Positions 25,964-35,408 of a DNA stretch of 64,000 bases are shown one piece after another (position 1 is the stretch's first letter; each line of letters begins with the position of its first letter). Position numbers and translations under genes: made by a program. A model generated the notes under the pieces. The model made no database searches and had not been told where the DNA came from. It saw only the letters and a list, made by a program, of their open reading frames with translations. Source of the DNA: Terriglobia bacterium (GTDB lineage: Bacteria > Acidobacteriota > Terriglobia > Bryobacterales > Bryobacteraceae); the NCBI GenBank assembly GCA_020073145.1, contig JAIQFS010000019.1:30966-94965 (forward strand). Reading direction: 5' to 3'.

Positions 25964-26781
25964 ACCCCGCGTGGATGCGGCAGCTCACGGGCGTGATCGC
26001 TCTGGAGTGGAAGAAAACCTTCCTTTCGCGGCGCGGATGGTGGGTCTACTTGTTAGCCTTGGGGCCGGTGGTCCTGACCTTCCTGCATTCGCTCATCCGG
26101 GCCCGCAATCAGGGAGGCCACAGCCTCTTCCAGGACACGCAGATCTTCGCCGGCATGTTCGAGCTGTATTTCCTGCGCCTGGGCATTTTCTTCGGCTGCC
26201 TGGGAATCTTCTCGAACCTGTTTCGCGGCGAGATGCTGGAGAAGACGCTGCACTACTATTTCCTGACGCCGATGCGGCGCGAGCTGCTGGTGGTTGGAAA
26301 GTACCTCTCCGGCCTGATCGTGGCGCTAGTGCTGTTCGTGGCCAGCACCGGGCTCTCGTTCTGGCTCATTGGGCGGCATCAGGGCGCCGCCTGGAGCGAG
26401 TTTCTGCAGCACGGCGCCGGCCTGTCGCAGATGATCTGGTACATGGTGGTGGCGGCGCTGGCCTGCGTGGGATACGGCGCGGTCTTCCTGGTGGCCGGCC
26501 TGTTCATTCGCAACCCGTTGATCCCGGCCGCGGTAGTGATGGTATGGGAAAACCTGAACCCGTTCCTGCCCAGCCTGCTCAAGAAATTCAGCGTGATTTT
26601 CTACCTGAAGAGTTTGTGCCCGGTGCAGATCAACGTGCCGCCGCCGCTGAACGTGCTGGTGACGGACACGGATCCCGCATCGGCCTGGATTGCCGTGCCT
26701 GGGCTGTTAGTAGTGGCGATGCTGGTGCTGGCGTACGCGGCGATTTCCGCGCGCCGCGTCGAAATCAGCTACGGAGAGTAG
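25960..26781 (+). CDS. ABC-2 type permease (second pair)
   Basis: 273 residues from the ATG at 25960, overlapping the ATPase stop (ATGA); a longer frame from 25555 is an artefact inside the ATPase gene. Hydrophobic segments include [76 protein letters not shown] and [33 protein letters not shown] is a conserved ABC-2 cytoplasmic motif. Last gene of the sigma-FecR-ABC operon; an intrinsic terminator lies 180 nt downstream. Confidence 0.88.
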   Translation: MNPAWMRQLTGVIALEWKKTFLSRRGWWVYLLALGPVVLTFLHSLIRARNQGGHSLFQDTQIFAGMFELYFLRLGIFFGCLGIFSNLFRGEMLEKTLHYYFLTPMRRELLVVGKYLSGLIVALVLFVASTGLSFWLIGRHQGAAWSEFLQHGAGLSQMIWYMVVAALACVGYGAVFLVAGLFIRNPLIPAAVVMVWENLNPFLPSLLKKFSVIFYLKSLCPVQINVPPPLNVLVTDTDPASAWIAVPGLLVVAMLVLAYAAISARRVEISYGE

Positions 26782-26961
26782 TTTTCCGCAGGAAATTCAG
26801 TCTTTTCTTTGCGGCGCCTTCGCGCCGTCACTGGGGAACCGGTTCCTCCCTCCTCCACAAGAGGAGTTAGCGAGTGAGGCCGCCTTACGAACGTTGCACC
26901 CCGCGGTACCCAGCATTTGCGCCCCCTAGGTATTAGGCAGCTGGACGGGGCTCCGAAACAA

Positions 26962-26991
26962 GCTGCTTCACGGCGGCGAGCAGCCTTTTTT
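26962..26991 (+). terminator. Intrinsic terminator after ECF/ABC operon
   Basis: Stem GCTGCT/AGCAGC (26962-26967/26979-26984) with an 11-nt loop, then C and six T (26986-26991). Plus-strand orientation fits the operon ending at 26781. Confidence 0.6.
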
Positions 26992-27138
26992 CAATTCCAA
27001 CTGTAGCTCGCCGGCGGGCCGAGATTTCCTCCACCGAACCATAAGTACGTTTAGAAAGAGCGAAAGAAATTTTCGAAAGTCGGTGATCGCGCGGCAGTGT
27101 GATGCGGAGAGGCGGGAATCCCATGCCGCCACGGCCCG

Positions 27139-27336
27139 CGCGAGACCGTCGATTCGTCCCATTACCCGGACCTGGTGGTGATCTACTTGGAAAGCGGGTG
27201 AACGTGTTGACCGGCATCACGACCTTGCTGGGATTCGGCCCGAAGTTTTCCGGCGCGGTGGAGGCCAAGCCGGACGGACTCTTGTTGCACGAAGACCTGT
27301 TGTATTCCCTGCGGCATCGCCCACGGGGATGGCGCG
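27139..27336 (+). pseudogene. Remnant of a DUF4188 / monooxygenase-family gene
   Basis: In one frame the plus strand reads ETVDSSHYPDLVVIYLESG and stops at 27199. Shifting frame at 27190-27194, it continues KRVNVLTGITTLLGFGPKFS then GAVEAKPDGLLLHEDLLYSL. Joined, this is the core of DUF4188 monooxygenase-family proteins (YPDLVVIYLG-x-RVN...PDGLL-HE-x-L-x-SL). A single G lost in a run (TTGG-AAAG) explains the shift. After YSL the family's FPPHVGMRQYW block is unrecognisable. No start codon or ribosome site remains. Flanked by the ABC operon terminator and the convergent molybdoenzyme gene. Confidence 0.65.
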
Positions 27337-27387
27337 GTTTGCGCAGGCCTCAGCCAAAAGGAATTCTACTCCGAATCGTAGCGGCGT

Positions 27388-29613
27388 TCAGGCTCGCGCC
27401 AGCGCCGCCTTCACGCGTTCCGCCGTGAACGGCACGGTGCGGAGGCGCACGCCGGTGGCGTCAAAGACCGCGTTGCCAAGCGCTGCGGCGACGGGGGCCG
27501 CGGCGGCTTCGCCGGCGCCGTAGGGCGCGAGCGCGGGGCGGTCGAGCAGCGCCACCTGGACGGCCGGGGCTTCCGGAAAACGCAGGATGGGATAACCGGC
27601 CCAGTCGACGCTGGTCACGCGCGCGCGGTCGAACTTCACTTCTTCGTGGAGCGTGCGGCTGAGGGTTTGCAGAATGTTCCCTTCGATCTGGTTGCGCAGC
27701 GAATCGGGATTGATGACCAGGCCGCAATCGTGAGCGCAGGCGACGCGCCGCACGCGAGTCTCACCCGTGGTGCGTTCCACCTCCACCTCCATGGCCATCG
27801 CGACGTAGTTCTCCGACTGCTTATAGCGGACGTAGGCCAAACCGCGGCCCGTCAGCAGGGCGCCTTGCAGGGCTTGCGGGTTGGGGGAGGGGCGGGCCTG
27901 CCAGTCGATCATCGCGCCAACCCGCTTCAAGACATCGAGGGCCCGCGGATCGGACAGGCCGCGCATCCGGTAGGCCAGGGGATCGAGACCAGCAGCGGCC
28001 GCCAGTTCATCGATGAAACTTTCCACCGCGAAAGCATTGGCAATTTTACCGGGCGCGCGGAGGTTGGAAAGCCGCAGAGGCACTTCCTTCAGCCAGTGCG
28101 ACACCACCCGGACATGCGGCGCAGCGTACGGAGGGTCGGCGTTCTGAGAGAGGAGACCGGCGTTCTGGCCGCGCGGCTGGGTCACACCGGCGGCGTCGGC
28201 GGCGAGCAGAGGCCGTGTGCCGGGCACGGTCACGGGCAGCCACATCTCGGTTTCCCAGGCCACGATGCGGCCGTCGCCATCGATACCCGCGCGCAGATCC
28301 AGAAGCTGCGGCGGGCCTTTGGGGTCCCACCCGTGCTCATCGCCGCGCATCCATTGCACGCGCACCGGCCGGCCCACGGTTTGGGAGAGCAGCAGGGCGT
28401 CGGCGGCCACGTCATCCGCGCCGTTGGTGCCGTAGGAGCCGGCGCCATCGAGATAGATGACGCGCAGTTGATCTTGCGGAATGCCGAACGTCCGCGCCAG
28501 CGTGTTGCGGAGGCCATGGGAGCCTTGCGAGGAAGACCAGACCGTGGCGCCCTCGGAGCGCACATCCGCGATAGAACACGACGGCCCGAGGGAAGCGTGA
28601 CTCTGGAACGGCCAGTAATACGTAGCCTTCAGTTGCCGGGCCGAGCCCGGCATGGCAGCCGCAGGGTCGCCGCGATTGACGATGGCCTCGTCGCGCTCAA
28701 CGGCGCTGGAGCGGAGATGGCTCTCCAAGTTCTCGCTGCCGGGCAAAGTTTGCACGTCACTCCAGGAAGCTTTCAACTCGCGGGCCGCCCGCACCGCCGC
28801 CCACTCATCCGCCGCCACGACAGCCAGGAAATCCTGCCGGCGCACGACACGAACGTCGGGGATCGAGGCGACGGAGGATTCGTCCACGGAAAGAAGCTTC
28901 GCGCCGGCAGCGGGCGGACGGACCACTCGGGCGTGCAGCATCCCGGGAACGGAGAAATCCTGCAGATAGACGTGCTGCCCGGTGCATTTGCCGGGCACGT
29001 CGGGCCGCGCGAGCGGCTTGCCGACGACGGCGTAGCGCGCGGGATCCTGCAGCGGGGCCTTGGGGTTGACCTCCAACGACAAGCGACGGCCCCCGACCAG
29101 AGTGCCGAAGGGAATGCCCGAGCCGCCGGAGACAGGCCACACCGCACTGGCCGCGATGGTGAGTTGATCCGCCGGGCGCTGCAGCCGCTCGGCTGCAAGT
29201 TTGAGGAGCGCCTGGCGCACGGTGGCGGCTGCCTGGCGAATCTCGACGCCGCCGCGCGGAATGCCGGTGCTGCCGCCCGTGCCGCCCTGATCGGGGGTCA
29301 GCGCGGTGTCGCCTTCGACGAAGGCAATGCGGTCCACCGGAACGTCGAGTTCCTCCGCCACCATCTGGCGGACGGCAATGCGCAGACCGGTGCCGACATC
29401 TACCTTGCTGGTATAGACCGTAATGGAACCGTCCGGGTGAATGGCGAGGAAACTATCGACCTGGCGCGGATCGAGCGGTTTACCCAGATCGGCAGCCGCG
29501 CCAGCCTGCGCCGCAACGCGCCGGGGAAGTCCCGCCCCGAGGGCGAAACTCACGACGAGCGCGCTTCCTTGCTGAAGCAGACTGCGGCGGGAAATGGAAG
29601 TCGGTGCCGTCAT
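27388..29613 (-). CDS. Molybdopterin-binding subunit of xanthine-oxidase-family hydroxylase
   Basis: 741 residues from the ATG at 29613, chosen for AAGGAGG upstream and the Tat-type leader SRRSLLQQGSALVVSFALGA; the open frame runs further upstream inside the Fe-S gene. The protein belongs to the xanthine dehydrogenase family, closest in outline to isoquinoline 1-oxidoreductase beta subunits (IorB), which are exported as this one appears to be. Family blocks include DQGGTGGSTGIPRG, LRVIYLDGAGSYGTNGADDV, LRAPGKIANAFAVESFIDEL and VACAHDCGLVINPD. GAGE near the C-terminus (YGAGEAAAAPV) is the usual position of the catalytic Glu. No FAD subunit nearby, consistent with cytochrome c as electron acceptor. 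Substrate unknown. Confidence 0.88.
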   Translation of the reverse strand: MTAPTSISRRSLLQQGSALVVSFALGAGLPRRVAAQAGAAADLGKPLDPRQVDSFLAIHPDGSITVYTSKVDVGTGLRIAVRQMVAEELDVPVDRIAFVEGDTALTPDQGGTGGSTGIPRGGVEIRQAAATVRQALLKLAAERLQRPADQLTIAASAVWPVSGGSGIPFGTLVGGRRLSLEVNPKAPLQDPARYAVVGKPLARPDVPGKCTGQHVYLQDFSVPGMLHARVVRPPAAGAKLLSVDESSVASIPDVRVVRRQDFLAVVAADEWAAVRAARELKASWSDVQTLPGSENLESHLRSSAVERDEAIVNRGDPAAAMPGSARQLKATYYWPFQSHASLGPSCSIADVRSEGATVWSSSQGSHGLRNTLARTFGIPQDQLRVIYLDGAGSYGTNGADDVAADALLLSQTVGRPVRVQWMRGDEHGWDPKGPPQLLDLRAGIDGDGRIVAWETEMWLPVTVPGTRPLLAADAAGVTQPRGQNAGLLSQNADPPYAAPHVRVVSHWLKEVPLRLSNLRAPGKIANAFAVESFIDELAAAAGLDPLAYRMRGLSDPRALDVLKRVGAMIDWQARPSPNPQALQGALLTGRGLAYVRYKQSENYVAMAMEVEVERTTGETRVRRVACAHDCGLVINPDSLRNQIEGNILQTLSRTLHEEVKFDRARVTSVDWAGYPILRFPEAPAVQVALLDRPALAPYGAGEAAAAPVAAALGNAVFDATGVRLRTVPFTAERVKAALARA

Positions 29614-29624
29614 CGTTGCCTCCT

Positions 29625-30086
29625 TCACGCCTTGGCCGCGCGCATCACCGCGGCCAGGATGCGGGTGTGGGTGCCGCACCGGCAGAGGTTGCCGGCGAAC
29701 CCCTGCTTGACCTGTTCGAGCGACGGCTGGGGCGTCTGGTTCAGCAGCGAACGGGCTGTCATGATCATGCCATTGGTGCAATAGCCGCACTGGGCGGCTT
29801 GCTCCGCGATAAAGGCGGCTTGGACCGGATCGGGCTTTTCGGGAGTGCCCAGCCCTTCGAGCGTGGTGACCGCGTGATTCGCAGCCTGGCGCACGGGGGT
29901 GACGCACGAACGCACCGCCTTGCCATCGAGCAGCACGGTGCAGGCGCCGCATTGGGAGAGGCCGCAGCCGAACTTGGGCCCGTGCAGGCCCAGGCTATTG
30001 CGAAGCACGTAAAGGAGCGGCTGGCCCGGGTCCCAGGATTCCACATCGACCGCCCGGCCGTTGACCTTCATGCTGTACCTGGCCAT
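29625..30086 (-). CDS. (2Fe-2S)-binding subunit of the molybdenum hydroxylase
   Basis: 153 residues with both clusters of xanthine-oxidase small subunits. The plant-ferredoxin-type cluster uses C41, C46, C49 (CGLSQCGAC) and C61. The second, molybdopterin-proximal cluster uses C100, C103 (QCGYC), C135 and C137 (NLCRC). No signal peptide, so it probably travels through Tat in complex with the large subunit. Its gene precedes that of the large subunit by 11 nt. Matches IorA-type subunits in length. Confidence 0.95.
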   Translation of the reverse strand: MARYSMKVNGRAVDVESWDPGQPLLYVLRNSLGLHGPKFGCGLSQCGACTVLLDGKAVRSCVTPVRQAANHAVTTLEGLGTPEKPDPVQAAFIAEQAAQCGYCTNGMIMTARSLLNQTPQPSLEQVKQGFAGNLCRCGTHTRILAAVMRAAKA

Positions 30087-30376
30087 GGATGGCCTCCTTC
30101 CGTAGTCGCCCGGCGCGGATTTGCGCCACGCCTTGGTCTACTATACTCCAACCGAAATTCGGCGTTCGCGGCCCGTCCCGGCACCCGGCGGAGGGCCGAC
30201 GGCTACGGGTTCTTACCTGACGGGCACCGGTGCAGATCGGTCTCTGGGTACGGAATCTCACATGAACAGCGGGTTGCGAAGCGGTTGTCACAACTTCGGC
30301 ATTTGGTGCGGGTTATTCTTATGGTCAGTCGCACGAGGGCCTCCGCTTTGCTTCGGAAGGCGCCCGGGAATAGACC

Positions 30377-30757
30377 ATGTCCAGACCGCCCCGCACCGAT
30401 CTGAAAGCGCTGTTTCCGATAGGACTATCCGTGAGGTACGAGGCGGAATCGCCAGACTGCGCCGGCCAGGGCAAGACGGTGGCTATTGGAAGCGAACTGG
30501 TCCGTTTTCTCAGTGATCGAGATCTGGACGTGGGCCAGAAGATCCGGTTGGAGTTGGCCTGGCCGGCGCCCCTGCCGGACGGAACCGGCCTGAATCTGTG
30601 GATGTTCGGAAAGGTAGCCAAGGCATCGTTTCTGGAGGTTGAAGTTCGAGTCTCCAACTACGAATTCAGAACGCGGCGCAAGGCGCGGCCGGCCCCGGCG
30701 GTACCCGCAACCCATTCCGTGGCCGGATTGGCCCGGGTTGCGCGGACGGGAACGTAG
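30377..30757 (+). CDS. PilZ-like domain protein
   Basis: 126 residues. The fold pattern matches acidobacterial PilZ proteins: VRYEAES at the start, a central SDRDLDVGQKIRLELAWPAP and GLNLWMFGKV. The c-di-GMP-binding RxxxR and DxSxxG motifs are not intact (the second position reads AIGSELVRF), so nucleotide binding is doubtful. The C-terminal 30 residues are basic and disordered. Stands alone, convergent with ftsZ. Confidence 0.55.
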   Translation: MSRPPRTDLKALFPIGLSVRYEAESPDCAGQGKTVAIGSELVRFLSDRDLDVGQKIRLELAWPAPLPDGTGLNLWMFGKVAKASFLEVEVRVSNYEFRTRRKARPAPAVPATHSVAGLARVARTGT

Positions 30758-30768
30758 ATCCGCCCGGG

Positions 30769-31965
30769 CTAGTTCAGCAGCCGGCCCTGCCGCAAATAGG
30801 CCGGGGTATCCAGATCGTCGAGGTCGAGCGGCGGCTCTCCGTCGGCCATCAGCACCGGCTCCGGGTCCAACTCGGGTTCCAAGGTCACGGGAGCAGGTTC
30901 GAGCTCCGGCTCGGGTTCGCTGGCCGGGGCCGCCACTTCCAGCGCGCGCCGGCGCTCGGCCACGGGGGCATTCTGCGGCTGGAATCCGGTGGCGATGACG
31001 GTCACCTTGACCGCATCGTCCATGCCTTCGTTGAGGATCACGCCGAAGCTGATCTGGACGTCTTCGGTCTCGGCCGCCTGCCGTATGATCGAACAGGCTT
31101 CGTTGACGTCGTGCAGGCCGAGACGGCTCGACCCGGTGATGTTGATGAGCACGCTGCTGGAGCCGGCGATGCGGGAATCTTCGAGCAGAGGGCAATTGAT
31201 GGCCTGGCGGGCCGCCTCGATGGCGGCATTCTCGCCGCGCGCCACGGCCGTTCCCAGCATGGCGTAGCCCATCCCCATCATGGTGGCCTTGATATCGGAG
31301 AAGTCGCGGTTGATCAAGCCAGGAGTGACCATGATGTCGCTGATACCCTGCACCGCCTGGCGCAACACATCATCCGCGATTTTGAAGCCTTCGACAAAAC
31401 TGGCGCCGCGCGGCACCAAGGCCAGGAGGCGGTCGTTGGGAATGGCGATGACCGTGTCGACCACGTTGGCCAGTTGGCCGAGGCCCTGCTCGGCCAGGCG
31501 CATGCGCCGCGGACCTTCAAATGCGAACGGGCGGGTGACCACCGCCACGGTCAGCGCATCCAGTTCCTTGGCGAGCGAGGCGATCACGGGTGCGGCGCCG
31601 GTGCCCGTGCCGCCGCCCAGCCCAGCGGTGACAAAAACCATATCGGCGCCCTGTAGCACTTCGACAATGCGGTCGGTGTTTTCGAGCGCCGCCTGCCTGC
31701 CGATTTCGGCATTGGCCCCTGCGCCCAGACCATTGGTCATTTTGGCGCCGAGTTGCAGCCGGTTTGGCACCGGGCAGGCGGTCAGGGCCTGCAGGTCGGT
31801 ATTCATGGCAAAGAATTCGACGCCCTCCAAGCCCGCCTGGAGCATCCGCGCCACGGCATTGCAGCCGCCGCCGCCCACACCGACCACTTTGATGCGGGCG
31901 CCGGAATGCGCCTCCTCTTCGATCTCGTATTTCAAATCGTCCATGTCGGACTCGATCAAGGCCAT
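30769..31965 (-). CDS. ftsZ: Cell division protein FtsZ
   Basis: 398 residues; start at 31965 supported by GGAGG eight bases upstream. Tubulin-like GTPase forming the Z ring. The GTP-binding signature GLGGGTGTGAAPV is intact; KVVGVGGGGCNAVARM and NTDLQAL are standard. The C-terminal linker is acidic and EP-rich (residues about 340-385), and the extreme end DTPAYLRQGRLLN contains the conserved peptide that binds FtsA and other partners. Last gene of the dcw cluster, 84 nt after ftsA, with a hairpin in the gap. Confidence 0.97.
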   Translation of the reverse strand: MALIESDMDDLKYEIEEEAHSGARIKVVGVGGGGCNAVARMLQAGLEGVEFFAMNTDLQALTACPVPNRLQLGAKMTNGLGAGANAEIGRQAALENTDRIVEVLQGADMVFVTAGLGGGTGTGAAPVIASLAKELDALTVAVVTRPFAFEGPRRMRLAEQGLGQLANVVDTVIAIPNDRLLALVPRGASFVEGFKIADDVLRQAVQGISDIMVTPGLINRDFSDIKATMMGMGYAMLGTAVARGENAAIEAARQAINCPLLEDSRIAGSSSVLINITGSSRLGLHDVNEACSIIRQAAETEDVQISFGVILNEGMDDAVKVTVIATGFQPQNAPVAERRRALEVAAPASEPEPELEPAPVTLEPELDPEPVLMADGEPPLDLDDLDTPAYLRQGRLLN

Positions 31966-31989
31966 CGCACGCCTCCAATTCTTCAGATG

Positions 31990-32008
31990 GGACCGTCCCC
32001 GACGGTCC
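31990..32008. repeat. Perfect 8-bp stem hairpin in ftsA-ftsZ gap
   Basis: GGACCGTC, loop CCC, GACGGTCC. It lies 24 nt before the ftsZ start. No T-run. It could affect ftsZ translation, mRNA processing or stability; function not shown. Confidence 0.5.
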
Positions 32009-32049
32009 AGTTACCGCAAGACTCTTCCCAACCAACCGGCCGATTCCCG

Positions 32050-33210
32050 CTACCGGCCGGCCTGCACTTTCAACTTGGCGGAATACATGGCCAGGCCCGC
32101 GGCCGTGGCCCACTCGGGCGCCCGCATGTCCTCCGGCAAGTCCAGAATTCCCGCCGGCAGGCCAAAGCGCGCCGGACACTGCAGCACGCGCTCGGCCACG
32201 TCGCAAAGATCCGGAAGCCGGGACCCGGCCCCGGTCAGAAACACGCCGCCGAGCAGCGCGTGCTCCATCCCCACCCGGGCCAACTCTCCCCGCACCAGAT
32301 GGAACAGCTCGGTGGAGCGCGCCTCCAGAATCTGGTTGAGCAATTTGCGCTGCACGTGGCGCTGCTCGCGATCCTCCGGCATGGGCACTTCCACGGTGAC
32401 ATTGTCGGGGCAGTCTTCGGAAAGAGCGCCGCCATACTCGGTCTTCACCAATTCGGCGTCTTCGTAGCTGAGGCACAGCACTTGCGCCAGGTCGCGGGTG
32501 AAATGGTCGCCGCAAAGCGGCAGGGCCGAGGTCAGTTGCATAGCGTCGCCGTAGTACACGGCCATCTCGGTGGATTCGGCGCCGATGTCGATGACGGCCA
32601 CGCCTTGGCGGCGCTCCTCGGGAAGGACGGCGGCGTAGGCCGCGGCCAGCCCCTCAAAGACCGTCTCCTCCACCGTCAAATGGGCCTGGTTGACCGCGCC
32701 CACCAGAGCATGGTGCTCCTGCACCGAGGCTGTCACCAGATGGACGTTGATCTCCAGACGCGTAGCGAGCATCTTGCGCGGGTCCCGGTGTCCGGGGTGG
32801 TCATCCACCACGAAGTCCTGGGGAAACAGTTGCAGCACCATGCGGTCTTCGAGCAGCTGTACGCGAGCCGCCCGGTTGACCACGCGGTTGACGTCGCGCT
32901 GGTCGATCTCCCGGACGTAGCCCAGCTCCAGCACCCCGCGCGCATTGGCGCCGCGCGCCCCTTTGCCGCCCATGCCGACCACCGCGGCCTCGACCGAGAC
33001 GCCTGCTGCCGCTTCGGCCTCGCGCAGCGCCGCGCGAATGGATTCGGTGACCGCCCGCTGGTCAACAATGCGGCTCTTGAGCCAGCCGCGCGATTCCACT
33101 CTGCCCGACCCTCGCAGCCGCATGCGCCCTTGTTCGAGAGTCGCGATCGCTACGCGCGTGGTGCGGCTGCCCGCGTCGACTCCAACTCCGTAAATGGGCT
33201 TGCCTGCCAT
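32050..33210 (-). CDS. ftsA: Cell division protein FtsA
   Basis: 386 residues. Actin-like ATPase that tethers FtsZ to the membrane. Phosphate 1 motif YGVGVDAGSRTTRVAIA, phosphate 2 VAVIDIGAESTEMAVY and the adenosine-site LTGAGSRLPDLCDVAERVL are visible, with the 1C-domain region between them. The C-terminal amphipathic membrane-targeting helix is short and not obvious: the protein ends YSAKLKVQAGR, shorter than in E. coli. Sits between ftsQ and ftsZ, the standard dcw order. Confidence 0.94.
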   Translation of the reverse strand: MAGKPIYGVGVDAGSRTTRVAIATLEQGRMRLRGSGRVESRGWLKSRIVDQRAVTESIRAALREAEAAAGVSVEAAVVGMGGKGARGANARGVLELGYVREIDQRDVNRVVNRAARVQLLEDRMVLQLFPQDFVVDDHPGHRDPRKMLATRLEINVHLVTASVQEHHALVGAVNQAHLTVEETVFEGLAAAYAAVLPEERRQGVAVIDIGAESTEMAVYYGDAMQLTSALPLCGDHFTRDLAQVLCLSYEDAELVKTEYGGALSEDCPDNVTVEVPMPEDREQRHVQRKLLNQILEARSTELFHLVRGELARVGMEHALLGGVFLTGAGSRLPDLCDVAERVLQCPARFGLPAGILDLPEDMRAPEWATAAGLAMYSAKLKVQAGR

Positions 33211-33217
33211 GGTCCCT

Positions 33218-33985
33218 TTAATCCTTTGCGGTAATGCGGTCTTCCAGCCGCAGATCGAATCGTTTGGCGTCCGGGGAATGTTTCCGGATCTCGGGGTAGT
33301 GGTTGAGAAAATTCTGATAGCGGCGGCCGAAGTCGGAGTCGCCGAGCAGCAGTTCCACCGCCCGGTCGTCCACTTGGGCCACCACGCGGATATCGCCCGG
33401 ATCGGCAGCGTTCACTTCGGAAATGTCCTTGGCCAGATAGCCCATTTCTTCCTGGACTTCCAGGAACGCGCGCACCCGGGCGCGGCGCTGCTCCAGCGTG
33501 TCCTGCGCCCCGATGCCGCTGAGCACCGGGAAAGCAAACTGAGCTTGAGGCGGTGGCTCCAACAACACACCGTGGGCATCGATCAGCTCGACACCCGAGC
33601 GGAACGACACGAAGGCGATCGGCTTGCGCTCGCGAATACGGACCACAATGCGGTCCGGCCAGAGGCGCGAGATCGAAGCATCTTCCACCCAGTCAATGTC
33701 CAGCAGATGGCGGCGGCGTAGCGCCAAGGGAGCCTGAAAGATGCTGCGGCCGAAATCCGGAGAGAACTCACGCAGCACCCGGGTGCGCGATCCGTAGCGC
33801 AGGCCGTCGATCTCGAGCGCGTCTTTGCGGTCGGGGGAAAGGGCGAACTGCGGATCGGAGATGGCGAACCGGCGCACCTGGTATGCCGCCATGGCGACCG
33901 AGGCGGTGAGCAGGGCCAGGGCGGCGATCCCCAGCAGCAGCCGCCAGTTCCAACGCTTCGCTGCGCTCTTGGATTCCCGCGCCAT
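33218..33985 (-). CDS. ftsQ: Cell division protein FtsQ
   Basis: 255 residues. Short basic cytoplasmic N-terminus (SKSAAKRWNWR), one membrane helix (LLLGIAALALLTASVAMAAY, residues about 17-36), then a POTRA domain (LREFSPDFGRSIFQAPLALR, DIDWVEDASISRLWPDRIVV) and the FtsQ beta domain. Part of the FtsQBL subcomplex. The position between murC and ftsA, with a 1-nt gap after murC, supports the call, as sequence conservation in FtsQ is low. Confidence 0.9.
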   Translation of the reverse strand: MARESKSAAKRWNWRLLLGIAALALLTASVAMAAYQVRRFAISDPQFALSPDRKDALEIDGLRYGSRTRVLREFSPDFGRSIFQAPLALRRRHLLDIDWVEDASISRLWPDRIVVRIRERKPIAFVSFRSGVELIDAHGVLLEPPPQAQFAFPVLSGIGAQDTLEQRRARVRAFLEVQEEMGYLAKDISEVNAADPGDIRVVAQVDDRAVELLLGDSDFGRRYQNFLNHYPEIRKHSPDAKRFDLRLEDRITAKD

Positions 33986-33986
33986 G

Positions 33987-35372
33987 TCAGTTCCCGGCCC
34001 CCGTTTTGAGCTTCTCCAGCACTGTTTCGCCGGCCTGCCAGACGTTGCCGGCGCCCAGCGTCAGGACGAGGTCGCCGTCCTCGGCCGCTTTGAGCAACGC
34101 ATCCACACCCCGGGCCAGCGTGCCGACGCACTCCACGTGGCGGTGCCCGAACTTTCGGATGCGCTCCACCAGAGCTTCCGCGCTGGCGCCTTCGATGGGC
34201 TTCTCCGAAGCCGCATACACATCCATCACGAACAGGGAGTCGGCTTGGTGAAAGGAATGGGCGAACTCGTCCATCAGGTGAAACGTGCGCGTATAGCGGT
34301 GCGGCTGAAACAACACGTGAATCCGGCGGAACCCGCACAAGCGCGCCGCGTCGAGAGTGGCGCGGATCTCGGTGGGATGGTGGCCGTAGTCGTCAATGAC
34401 GGTGATGCCGCGCTCCTTGCCGCGCACCTGGAAGCGGCGGTCCACGCCGTTGAAGGTGGCCAGCGCCTGACGGATGGTATCGGGAGGAACTTCCAGTTCC
34501 AGCGCCACCGCGATGGCCGCCGTGGCGTTGAGCACATTGTGGCGGCCGGGAACGCGCACCTGGAAGCGGCCCAGGTCCGCGGCCCGGTACCGCAGCCGGA
34601 AATTGCTGGCAAAGGGGCCGCACTCCATCTCGGCGGCCTCCATCTCGGCCTGCGCCGCGGTGCCATAAGTGATGGTACGGCGTTTGATGTCGGGCAGAAT
34701 CCCCTGCACGTTGGGGTCGTCCAGGCAGACGATGGCAGCGCCGTAGAACGGCACCTTGTTGACGAACTCGATGAAAGCGGCGCGGATGGCGTCGAGCGAC
34801 GGGTAGTGGTCGAGGTGCTCGCGATCGATATTGGTGACCACGGCGACGATGGGGGCCAGCTTGAGGAAGGAGCCGTCGCTTTCGTCGGACTCGACCACCA
34901 GGAAATCGCTGCGCCCCACGCGCGCGTTAGCGCCTCCCATGGTGCCCACCTTGCCGCCCACCACCACCGTGGGATCGAGCCCCGCGTAGTTGAGGATGGT
35001 GGCGGTCATGGAGGTGGTGGTGGTCTTGCCGTGACTGCCGGCCACCGCGATGCCGTATTTCAGGCGCATCAGTTCGGCCAGCAGCTCGCCGCGCGGGATC
35101 ACGGGAATCTGGAGGCGGCGCGCCTCCTGCACTTCGGGATTCTGCTCGTCCACGGCGGAGCTCACCACCAGTGCCCGGGCCCCGGCCACGTTGGCGGCGG
35201 CATGGCCTTCGGAGATGCGGGCGCCCAGGCCCGCCAGCCGCTCGGTGGTCGGCGACAGCCGCAGGTCCGATCCGCTGATCTCGTAGCCCAGGTTCAGCAG
35301 CACTTCGGCGATGCCGCTCATGCCGATGCCGCCGATGCCGGTGAAGTGGAAGTGCTGGGGACGAAAAAACAT
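33987..35372 (-). CDS. murC: UDP-N-acetylmuramate--L-alanine ligase
   Basis: 461 residues. Adds L-Ala to UDP-MurNAc, the first stem-peptide step, in the cytoplasm. N-terminal Rossmann motif [20 protein letters not shown]-binding [12 protein letters not shown], and [12 protein letters not shown] with the Mur-ligase histidines. Separated from murG by 36 nt. murB and ddl, which often follow murC, are not here. Confidence 0.96.
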   Translation of the reverse strand: MFFRPQHFHFTGIGGIGMSGIAEVLLNLGYEISGSDLRLSPTTERLAGLGARISEGHAAANVAGARALVVSSAVDEQNPEVQEARRLQIPVIPRGELLAELMRLKYGIAVAGSHGKTTTTSMTATILNYAGLDPTVVVGGKVGTMGGANARVGRSDFLVVESDESDGSFLKLAPIVAVVTNIDREHLDHYPSLDAIRAAFIEFVNKVPFYGAAIVCLDDPNVQGILPDIKRRTITYGTAAQAEMEAAEMECGPFASNFRLRYRAADLGRFQVRVPGRHNVLNATAAIAVALELEVPPDTIRQALATFNGVDRRFQVRGKERGITVIDDYGHHPTEIRATLDAARLCGFRRIHVLFQPHRYTRTFHLMDEFAHSFHQADSLFVMDVYAASEKPIEGASAEALVERIRKFGHRHVECVGTLARGVDALLKAAEDGDLVLTLGAGNVWQAGETVLEKLKTGAGN

Positions 35373-35408
35373 TTCCTTATCGTATTGTTTCGGCTATTCG
35401 GTCCGCTG

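Larger units (their letters stand above)
26782..27387. other. Gene-free region with palindrome, terminator and decayed gene
   Basis: Contains a small CGGCGC/GCGCCG hairpin (26812-26827 area), the perfect 12-bp palindrome GGAACCGGTTCC (26835-26846), the terminator at 26962-26991 and the DUF4188 remnant at 27139-27336. A minus-strand frame at 26933-27268 overlaps the terminator and remnant; I do not believe it is a gene. Confidence 0.5.

Noticed and set aside
26933..27268. Minus-strand open frame of 111 codons after the ABC operon
   Set aside because: It overlaps the terminator at 26962-26991 and the plus-strand DUF4188 remnant; no family match and no ribosome site.
31990..32008. ftsA-ftsZ hairpin as an intrinsic terminator
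   Set aside because: No U-run on the minus strand, and ftsZ must be expressed beyond it.
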